Positions 58,349 to 64,000 of a DNA stretch of 64,000 nt are shown here, piece after piece. The DNA is taken from positions 1 through 64,000 of the forward strand of contig CACZXZ010000005.1 of assembly GCA_902785325.1 (NCBI GenBank), given 5' to 3'. Numbering within the stretch: position 1 is the first letter of the stretch; each line of letters begins with the position of its first letter. The translations under genes and the position numbers were made by a program. The DNA is from an uncultured Succinivibrio sp. GTDB taxonomy: Bacteria > Pseudomonadota > Gammaproteobacteria > Enterobacterales > Succinivibrionaceae. The notes under the pieces were generated by a model. The model was not told where the DNA came from. It saw nothing but the letters and a program-made list of their open reading frames with translations, and ran no database searches.

Positions 58349-58756
58349 ATGGCAAAAATAGCAAAGGATAATGAAGAACAATCTAAAAATCCTAACCTAC
58401 GAGAACATAGGATCTTTGTCAGAATGACAACTGAGGAATTTTTAGAATTAAAAACACGAGCACTTAACAACAATCGCAAAGTGTCGGAATATGTGCGAGA
58501 AACAGTTTTTGCTGACAAGTGGGTTAAACTAAACGATGATTGGCATCTATATGACGAGCTAAGAAGTACGCATAACGATCTTAATCGTTTAGGTAACTAT
58601 TTAATCCACTTGACTAGCGTGCTTGAGCAAAAAGCTTTAAGTACTGATGTTATAAAATCAGTAAAGAAGCTTCAAGCACATGTTCATGATGCTATTCAAA
58701 CAACTGATAAGGCTAAAGAATTAGCCCATCAAGCTGTTTTTGGAAAGAAAATATGA
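58349..58756 (+). CDS. traJ: TraJ/MobC-like relaxosome accessory protein
   Basis: A 135-residue basic protein with a ribbon-helix-helix-like start (HRIFVRMTTEEFLELKTRAL, NNNRKVSEYVRETVF) and the MobC-type segment LRSTHNDLNRLGNYLIHLTS. Such proteins bind oriT and load the relaxase. The start at 58349 has AAGGAG nine bases ahead. An ATG 27 bases upstream lacks a site. It overlaps the relaxase start by four bases (ATGA). Confidence 0.85.
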   Translation: MAKIAKDNEEQSKNPNLREHRIFVRMTTEEFLELKTRALNNNRKVSEYVRETVFADKWVKLNDDWHLYDELRSTHNDLNRLGNYLIHLTSVLEQKALSTDVIKSVKKLQAHVHDAIQTTDKAKELAHQAVFGKKI

Positions 58757-61437
58757 TTATTAAAGACATTACTAAGGAGCAAAAGAACAAAAATAAAGGG
58801 CAACATGATACCCCTGTGGGTTTAGGCATGTATTTGCTTTTTGGTAAAACAAATGATCCTAAAATTGAATTAAACCGAGTGAAATACAAAGGTTCTGTAA
58901 ATTGTGCCACTTCTGATTTAATTCAATCAGCAGAAGAAATTCAATTTTTAAATGAATTAAAAAATCGCAAACATGCAAAACCCAACCGTTATACCGAGCA
59001 TTTTTCTGTAAGTCTAAGACCAGGAGAGCATTTAGACGAAAATGCTTGGTCAGATATTGTAATTCAAAATCTTAAAGCGTTAGGTTTAGAAGAACACAAA
59101 GCCTGTTTTGTAGTGCATAAAGATACCGACAATGAACATTGTCATATCTTTGTAAGTCGAGTTCATCCTAAAACTTATAAAGTTAATGATTTATCTTTTT
59201 CTGAACTAAAACTGATGCGCCTTGCTGAAAAACTTGAAAAACAATATGAATTACAACCTGACAATCATGGTAATGGAAATCGTTTTTCAGATCGTCAAGG
59301 CTATAATACATCACAAAATATTGAACATACGACAGGACAACAAACTCTTTACAGTTATGTAGATTCTTTTAGACAAGATTTGCTTAATGCTAAATCTTGG
59401 GATGAACTACATCGTATTTGTAAAGAGCATAATGTTGAATGTAAAAAGTCAGGACGAGGTATTATTTTTACCACTGAAGATCCTGAAAGAAACCGTAATG
59501 TTTACATTAAAGGTTCAGCTTTTGGTAAAACACCTGAAACTTCATTATCATTATTTCATCTTGAACAACGTTTAGGCAGTTATACTGAGCCTAAACAAGA
59601 AGATGATATTATCATCAAGCAGAGGTATGAAGCTAAACCTAGCAATTTTCTTGATGACTTACCTATTCCTGACTTAAATTATGCTCGAACTCTAAGTGAT
59701 CTTTTTGATCTTTACAAAAGACAAAAAATGGAGAGTAAAGCACAAAAGCAAAAGTATCTTGCTAAGCAACAGGCTTTATATCAAGAATACAGACAGAAAA
59801 AAGCGAAGTTGCGTAAAGATTACAACCGAGATTATCGCAACTATCAAAAGTTATTTCACGGTAGTGAACTTGACTTAAAGTTAGCCAAATTAGAAGCTGA
59901 TTATCATTCAGCTCAAGCAACTTTAAGACAAAATTATGAGAAACAAAAATTAGCCTTAAAACAAGGTCAATTACCTAATTATCAGAATTTTATGGATTTT
60001 CTAAAGAGAAATCCATGCCGAGATCCCAAAACCTTAAATGTACAAAAACATTTGCTGTTAATGACAAGAAAATTATCTAGACAGCAAGAAGGTGTAAATA
60101 GAATGAATTACATACCTAAACTTGATTTATCAGGTGGTATGACAGCAGTGGTTATGAGGTACATGTACCCAATTAAAACCACCAGTAAAGGTCAAGATCT
60201 TTACATTAGTAAACAACAAGGCTTTTCAGATTTTATTAAGGATGATTGTTCAAAGTTAATAACTTGTGATCATCCTAATGTGAGCACCATTAAAGACATG
60301 TTGCTACTTGCTCAGTCTAAGACCTCCGAGCCTATTGAAGTCCACGGTTTAAGTGGCTTTCAACAAGATTGCTTGGAGCTAGCTTTGCAAAATCATGTTT
60401 TAGTGCGTTTAACGGATGAAAAATTAAATCAACATTACGAGGAAAGATTAAATGAACGAAGAAGAAATGCAGACTCTACAAGAGCCTATCGAAGATACAG
60501 CTCAGAATTTAGAAAATTCAGAGGAAGTGGAAAATTCAAACCAAGAAGAGCAAGAAAGCCAAGAGCTTTCTTCCAATGGAGAGTTGACAACACCGAGTCA
60601 GAATCCAACACCAACAACATCAACAATGCAAGTGCAAACACAAGCAACCTTGCCCCAAGCTCCAACGCAAATCAATTCTCCAACGCTCAACAAAATCATC
60701 TTGAATCAAAACCAGGACGATTTACAGAAAATCGATCCAAAGATGAAACTTCATCAAATAGCCTGCATCACTTGTCCAAACTCGATGTGGCAACAAACGC
60801 CGAAAAAAATTCAGTGTTATTGTCGCCTGACCAACGATCTCAGTTGGGAAAGTACGACCAGAGAGAAGTACTTCAAGGAGTGCGATGGTCGGTACATCGA
60901 GCAGGATCAGGACAAGGAGGAGCAGGAATAACTGAAGTTTCATCAACTCAAGATTTAGCTAAAAATGAGAATTATCAAGAACTTGAAAAGGTCTTTGATT
61001 CTCTTACTAAAGAGCCTTCAGCTACACAAGAGTTGTCTGAGGCTCAATTAGCTAAACTTGATAAGATTGATGAATATTTAAGTCATCATCCTGAGCTTGA
61101 AAATTACCTTGAAGAGCGTAATTTAAAACATGCTCAAGGCTTTAAAGATGTGCTTGAGCATAAATTATTTGAAGCAACTTCAGAGAAACAAGAGTTTACT
61201 TATTTAGGTTATCGTAATCTTGATGACAAACAATTTGCTTTATTAAAGCCAAATCATCAAGATGTAGTTTACCTAAAAGAAGTTGCAAGTGAGTATCAAC
61301 TACAACGCTTTAAAGATCTAAAAAAAGGAAGTGTGCTTACCATTTCTGAAAACAAAGTAATTTTTCCAAGCAAGCAACAGAAAAATTCAAAAGGACACAC
61401 TAAGCAAAACACTAAACCTTATCATAAGGAAAATTAG
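58753..61437 (+). CDS. traI: MOBP relaxase, IncP TraI-like
   Basis: The relaxase nicks oriT and carries the strand to the recipient. Motif III is plain at residues 122-131 (HKDTDNEHCH), followed by IFVSRVHPKTYKVND and, further on, LEKQYELQPDNHGNGNRFSD and AKSWDELHRICKEHNVECKK, which track RP4 TraI closely. Tyr27 in GLGMYLLFGK is the likely nicking residue. A Lys/Arg/Gln coiled coil spans about 325-410. Residues 570-730 are Ser/Asn/Arg-rich and overlap another gene (60452-60931). A C-terminal domain (about 800-880; FTYLGYRNLDDKQFALLKPN) closes the protein. At 894 residues it is longer than RP4 TraI (732). Confidence 0.93.
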   Translation: MIIKDITKEQKNKNKGQHDTPVGLGMYLLFGKTNDPKIELNRVKYKGSVNCATSDLIQSAEEIQFLNELKNRKHAKPNRYTEHFSVSLRPGEHLDENAWSDIVIQNLKALGLEEHKACFVVHKDTDNEHCHIFVSRVHPKTYKVNDLSFSELKLMRLAEKLEKQYELQPDNHGNGNRFSDRQGYNTSQNIEHTTGQQTLYSYVDSFRQDLLNAKSWDELHRICKEHNVECKKSGRGIIFTTEDPERNRNVYIKGSAFGKTPETSLSLFHLEQRLGSYTEPKQEDDIIIKQRYEAKPSNFLDDLPIPDLNYARTLSDLFDLYKRQKMESKAQKQKYLAKQQALYQEYRQKKAKLRKDYNRDYRNYQKLFHGSELDLKLAKLEADYHSAQATLRQNYEKQKLALKQGQLPNYQNFMDFLKRNPCRDPKTLNVQKHLLLMTRKLSRQQEGVNRMNYIPKLDLSGGMTAVVMRYMYPIKTTSKGQDLYISKQQGFSDFIKDDCSKLITCDHPNVSTIKDMLLLAQSKTSEPIEVHGLSGFQQDCLELALQNHVLVRLTDEKLNQHYEERLNERRRNADSTRAYRRYSSEFRKFRGSGKFKPRRARKPRAFFQWRVDNTESESNTNNINNASANTSNLAPSSNANQFSNAQQNHLESKPGRFTENRSKDETSSNSLHHLSKLDVATNAEKNSVLLSPDQRSQLGKYDQREVLQGVRWSVHRAGSGQGGAGITEVSSTQDLAKNENYQELEKVFDSLTKEPSATQELSEAQLAKLDKIDEYLSHHPELENYLEERNLKHAQGFKDVLEHKLFEATSEKQEFTYLGYRNLDDKQFALLKPNHQDVVYLKEVASEYQLQRFKDLKKGSVLTISENKVIFPSKQQKNSKGHTKQNTKPYHKEN
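60452..60931 (+). CDS. Acidic Cys-containing protein overprinted inside the relaxase gene (TraH-like position)
   Basis: A 159-residue frame lies wholly within traI in another reading frame, with GAGG nine bases before its ATG. The first half is very acidic (TLQEPIEDTAQNLENSEEVE). The second half has a composed-looking domain, ACITCPNSMWQQ, then KIQCYCRLTNDLSWES and YFKECDGRYIEQ, with C-x2-C and C-x-C pairs. In RP4 the acidic TraH, which stabilises the relaxosome, is also encoded inside traI in a different frame. The relaxase frame here is low-complexity Ser/Asn/Arg, consistent with the other frame being under selection. Confidence 0.75.
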   Translation: MNEEEMQTLQEPIEDTAQNLENSEEVENSNQEEQESQELSSNGELTTPSQNPTPTTSTMQVQTQATLPQAPTQINSPTLNKIILNQNQDDLQKIDPKMKLHQIACITCPNSMWQQTPKKIQCYCRLTNDLSWESTTREKYFKECDGRYIEQDQDKEEQE

Positions 61438-61439
61438 TC

Positions 61440-61807
61440 ATGACAGAAAATATAGAAAGAGAGAGAGGCTGAATGTAGTTGATCTAATAGTATGGGATAA
61501 AGTGAAGATAGGTATAGGGTATCGTTCAAGAAGAAGATCTGAATATTTGCTTGTTCTCCAAAAATCACCTGTTAAAGCAAAACAAGTATGGACTGCTCAT
61601 AATATTCCTGATGTTTGGCAAGAAAAAGTAGTAAAAGTACATCCTCATAGTAAACCGATTGAATTACAAACAGCTTTAATTAAAGCTACTACTAATGAGA
61701 ATGATTTTGTTTTAGATCCTGCAAGTGGTGGCTATTCCGTATTTCAAGCTTGTAAAAATTGCTCACGCAATTTCATTGGATGCGATATAGAATTTGGTGT
61801 AATATAA
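61440..61807 (+). pseudogene. C-terminal fragment of an N4/N6 DNA methyltransferase
   Basis: The frame reads YRKRERLNVVDLIVWDKVKI, then GYRSRRRSEYLLVLQK, HPHSKPIELQTALIKAT and FVLDPASGGYSVFQACKN, the last being the SAM-binding motif (DPxxGxxS) that sits at the C-terminus in this class. The N-terminal target-recognition and catalytic part (D/N-PP-Y/W) is absent, and the sequence runs into the end of traI. The only starts are internal (GTG at 61502), without a ribosome site. It is probably a decayed remnant. Confidence 0.75.
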
Positions 61808-61835
61808 AATAATAAACGTTTTTAACTTCAGTAAC

Positions 61836-61863
61836 TTGTATTTTATATTAGATATTATATAAT
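61836..61863 (+). promoter_or_regulatory. Promoter of the HTH/DUF285 operon
   Basis: TTGTAT (61836-61841), a 16-base spacer and TATAAT (61858-61863), 41 bases before the HTH start codon. Confidence 0.6.
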
Positions 61864-61903
61864 AGAGTATAGATAGAATAAAAAGTTAAAAATGGTGAAC
61901 TAA

Positions 61904-62197
61904 ATGAAAATGAATGATCAAAATCCAAATCGAGTTTTTCAAATCAATAAAATTTTTTCTGCTAATTTAAAGGCTTTATTAACCTTTTATGATTGGAGTT
62001 TTTCAGATTTATATAAAAACTGTGACAATGAAATCTGTTATGCCTATATTCATCGCTTAAAAAATTCTTCGCAAGTAAATCCAACACTACAAATTATTGA
62101 GGTGCTTGCAAAACACCTTCATGTCACCCCAATGGATTTAATTGATCCAAATTTTGATATTTATAAGAAATTTCGCAAACATAAAACTAAAATTTAA
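61904..62197 (+). CDS. XRE-like HTH regulator
   Basis: A 97-residue protein (NLKALLTFYDWSFSDLYKNC, then CYAYIHRLKNSSQVNPTLQI and HVTPMDLIDPNFDIYKKF) with the same fold plan as the regulator at 54722. It heads a plus-strand operon with a DUF285 gene and small genes, and may control it. Confidence 0.75.
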   Translation: MKMNDQNPNRVFQINKIFSANLKALLTFYDWSFSDLYKNCDNEICYAYIHRLKNSSQVNPTLQIIEVLAKHLHVTPMDLIDPNFDIYKKFRKHKTKI

Positions 62198-62220
62198 TTA
62201 TTAGGAGTAAAAAAAAAATA

Positions 62221-62856
62221 ATGAGAACTTTAGAAGAACAACTAAACATCAATCGTAACTGTAAATTTCATCCTGAAACCAAAGAGGATTTACAGAAATT
62301 AGTAAGCGATCCTAAAATCAATCTAGGTTTAATTGAGACGTCAAATATTTCTGACATGTCTTGGTTATTTAAAGGTACTTTTGATCGCCTAGATTTTTCA
62401 GGTATTGAAACATGGGATGTTTCCAACGTTAAAAACATGCAAGGCATGTTTATTGAGTGTGAGCTATTCAATGAACCTTTAAATAGTTGGAACGTTTCAA
62501 ATGTAACCGATATGTCAGGGATGTTTTATAACTGTAAAAAGTTTAACCAATCCTTACATGATTGGAACGTTGAAAACGTTGAAAATATGGGCTCTATGTT
62601 TGTAAATTGCTGTAATTTCAATCAAGCGATTGGAACATGGAATGTAAGTAAGGTAACAGACATGCATTATATGTTTAGATCTTGTGTGAACTTTAATCAA
62701 GATCTAACTCAATGGAAAGTAAAAGAAACCTGTAATACTCAAAATATGTTCACAGATACACCATTAAGATTAGCAAATGTAAAAGAAGTCTTTACAGAGA
62801 AACAGCTTTTAAATAGTGCATCACAGATTTTCTTAAATGAGCTTACACTAAAATAA
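62221..62856 (+). CDS. Short DUF285 repeat protein
   Basis: A 211-residue protein with the family cap (FHPETKEDLQKLVSDPKINL) and four or five DUF285 repeats (LDFSGIETWDVSNVKNM, FNEPLNSWNVSNVTDMSGMF, FNQSLHDWNVENVENMGSMF, FNQAIGTWNVSKVTDMHYMF). It has no signal peptide and, unlike its minus-strand relatives, no Arg-rich tail, ending in FLNELTLK. AGGAG is present, but 12 bases of A/T lie between it and the ATG. Confidence 0.85.
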   Translation: MRTLEEQLNINRNCKFHPETKEDLQKLVSDPKINLGLIETSNISDMSWLFKGTFDRLDFSGIETWDVSNVKNMQGMFIECELFNEPLNSWNVSNVTDMSGMFYNCKKFNQSLHDWNVENVENMGSMFVNCCNFNQAIGTWNVSKVTDMHYMFRSCVNFNQDLTQWKVKETCNTQNMFTDTPLRLANVKEVFTEKQLLNSASQIFLNELTLK

Positions 62857-62860
62857 GCGT

Positions 62861-63043
62861 ATGAAAAAGCATCGTAAAAATCACAAAATTATCAGTAAAG
62901 CAAATCAGCTTCAAACCGATCCTAGGGCTAAAGAGTTAGTCTTAAATACCTGTAAACATCTTGAGCAATATGGCATTAAAGTAAAGCCTAATGAATTAGA
63001 AGAGCTTGCTCAACAGGTATTTAATCAATCAAAGGATCATTAA
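62861..63043 (+). CDS. 60-residue basic hypothetical protein
   Basis: A basic small protein (MKKHRKNHKIISKANQLQTD; KHLEQYGIKVKPNELEELAQ). It follows the DUF285 stop by four bases and its stop abuts the next ATG (TAAATG), supporting an operon. No family is recognised. Confidence 0.6.
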   Translation: MKKHRKNHKIISKANQLQTDPRAKELVLNTCKHLEQYGIKVKPNELEELAQQVFNQSKDH

Positions 63044-63262
63044 ATGAAGCTTAAAGATTATGTAGCTTTGCACGGTGGTATTAGAGGTTTTAAGTATATT
63101 AGAAAACTTAGCTTTAATAATGAAACGGCTAGTACCACCTATGATTTTGAATATGAAGATCTTTATGAAAATTACAAAGATCAGGAACTTATCAAAGTAA
63201 AGTATGAATGTCATTTCCCTTATGATGATCATATTCAAGTTAAATTTACTTTAAAGCCATAA
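63044..63262 (+). CDS. 72-residue hypothetical protein
   Basis: A small protein with aromatic and acidic residues (STTYDFEYEDLYENYKDQEL) whose ATG directly follows the previous stop. It is probably beta-rich at the end (KVKYECHFPYDDHIQVKFTL). No family is recognised. Confidence 0.6.
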   Translation: MKLKDYVALHGGIRGFKYIRKLSFNNETASTTYDFEYEDLYENYKDQELIKVKYECHFPYDDHIQVKFTLKP

Positions 63263-63277
63263 ATAAGGAGCTTACAA

Positions 63278-63496
63278 ATGAATAAATTAAATTCAAAACA
63301 ACAGAAAATTTTAAAAGAAAAATTAGTTGTGATGAAAAATCTTAAAAAGAAATTAGAAAAATCTGAAGTAGAGCAGGAATTACAAAAATTCTTTACTAAG
63401 GAAGAAATACGAATGTTAGATGCTTGTGTGCAAATGCAAATCCTGATCCAAGAAGATTATATAAACAATGCTAGTACTAGCAAGATCTTCTCATAA
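63278..63496 (+). CDS. 72-residue coiled-coil hypothetical protein
   Basis: A Lys/Glu-rich helical protein (KILKEKLVVMKNLKKKLEKS; FTKEEIRMLDACVQMQILIQ). AAGGAG precedes the ATG by nine bases. It lies between the DUF285 operon and the PAPS-reductase-like gene. No family is recognised. Confidence 0.6.
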   Translation: MNKLNSKQQKILKEKLVVMKNLKKKLEKSEVEQELQKFFTKEEIRMLDACVQMQILIQEDYINNASTSKIFS

Positions 63497-63530
63497 AAAC
63501 TTATAAGTAGTTTTTTAAGGATCAAAGTAA

Positions 63531-64000
63531 ATGATTAGATATATTGCTTCCTGTTCTTGTGGCAAAGATAGTGTTGCTATGGTTTTAACTCTAATTGAGA
63601 AACAATACCCTTTAGATTGTGTGGTTTTCTTAGACACGGGCAAGGAGTTTCAAGCTATTTACAAGGTATGGGATAAGCTATCAGAAATCCTTGATAAACA
63701 TTGTATTAGACATGTACGTTTAAAACCTTATAATACCTTTGACTATTACTTTTCAGAGCATGAAGTTAATACTAGATCAGGCGAATCAAAAATAGGTTAT
63801 TCTTGGTGTGGTGGTAGGTGTCGTTGGATGACTACTATGAAAACCATGTTAATTAGTAATTTTTATAAGACTAACTATCCAAATGACACTATATGTGAAT
63901 ACATTGGTTTAGCATCAGACGAGCTTGATCGTGTAAAAATCAAGCGTGAAAATACGGTCAAAATTTACCCTTTAATTCTTTGGGGCATGACCGAGAATGA
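63531..64000 (+). CDS. PAPS-reductase-family (PP-loop) protein, cut by the window end
   Basis: The first 156 residues are present. The PP-loop reads SCSCGKDSVAMVLTLIEK, followed by VVFLDTGKEFQAIYKVWDKL, as in the phosphoadenosine phosphosulfate reductase/DndC superfamily. A cysteine set, YSWCGGRCRWMTTMKT, may bind metal. Stand-alone members on phages and plasmids have unclear substrates and are not necessarily assimilatory enzymes. AAGGATCAAAG precedes the ATG. The C-terminus is not visible. Confidence 0.82.
   Translation, partial: MIRYIASCSCGKDSVAMVLTLIEKQYPLDCVVFLDTGKEFQAIYKVWDKLSEILDKHCIRHVRLKPYNTFDYYFSEHEVNTRSGESKIGYSWCGGRCRWMTTMKTMLISNFYKTNYPNDTICEYIGLASDELDRVKIKRENTVKIYPLILWGMTEN

Noticed and set aside
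1..64000. CRISPR arrays, tRNA or rRNA genes
   Set aside because: No regularly spaced repeats and no tRNA- or rRNA-like sequence were noticed by eye on either strand.

Overview
The window is 64 kb of very AT-rich DNA (about one third G+C by eye). Almost all genes up to about 58 kb lie on the minus strand, and those from 58.3 kb to the end lie on the plus strand. It reads as most of a self-transmissible plasmid, or an integrated copy of one, from a Gram-negative bacterium. It has a complete P-type (IncP Trb-like) type IV secretion system with Sec signal peptides and a lipoprotein, a coupling protein, an IncP TraI-like MOBP relaxase with an oriT, a ParA/KorB-like partition pair and a probable replication initiator. 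No rRNA, tRNA, core metabolic gene, CRISPR array or intact insertion sequence was seen. The low G+C, a possible mini-protein resembling the anaerobic ribonucleotide reductase C-terminus, and the BspA-like DUF285 proteins fit a gut anaerobe. Succinivibrionaceae-like gammaproteobacteria are my guess, not something the sequence proves.

Layout. 0-2.4 kb: a VirD4/TraG coupling protein without its C-terminal end, and a membrane partner. 2.4-11.5 kb: a small HTH protein and an accessory block with two large DUF285 paralogues, a Panacea-like protein and several small genes. 11.5-26.7 kb: the Trb-like secretion locus. In transcription order it holds traM-like, trbJ, trbL, an unknown gene, trbB, trbC, trbD, trbE, two tandem trbF genes, an unknown secreted protein, trbG, a lipoprotein, an acidic protein, trbI and trbM. 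A lone plus-strand gene for a 55-residue membrane peptide interrupts it. 26.8-38 kb: more DUF285 proteins, SSB, a large protein with a TOPRIM/TraC-like region, and DUF5710-like proteins. 38.2-41.5 kb: a Panacea protein, two copies of a small protein each followed by a deleted partner gene, and an SNF2-type helicase. 41.5-46.7 kb: candidate oriV, replication initiator, candidate small RNA, KorB-like ParB, HTH protein and ParA. 46.9-53.7 kb: DnaQ-like exonuclease, TraL-like ATPase, three complete small/large gene pairs and another Panacea protein. 53.7-58 kb: small genes and a traK/traL-like leading operon. 58-61.4 kb: oriT, a TraJ/MobC-like protein, and the relaxase with a second gene overprinted inside it. 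61.4-64 kb: a methyltransferase fragment, an HTH protein, a fifth DUF285 protein, small genes and the start of a PAPS-reductase-like gene.

How it may work together. TraI, the TraJ/MobC-like protein and the overprinted acidic protein would form the relaxosome at oriT. TraG and the Trb channel would export the strand, and SSB and the primase-like protein would serve the recipient. A 12-bp palindrome, TTGTCATGACAA, recurs exactly or nearly so in front of many operons. With a ParB whose C-terminus looks like that of KorB, this suggests an IncP-style global repression network using a different operator. The most novel-looking element is a two-gene module with no family I recognise: a protein of about 103 residues overlapping the start of a protein of 300-340 residues. 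It occurs three times intact and twice with the large gene destroyed but the small gene kept.
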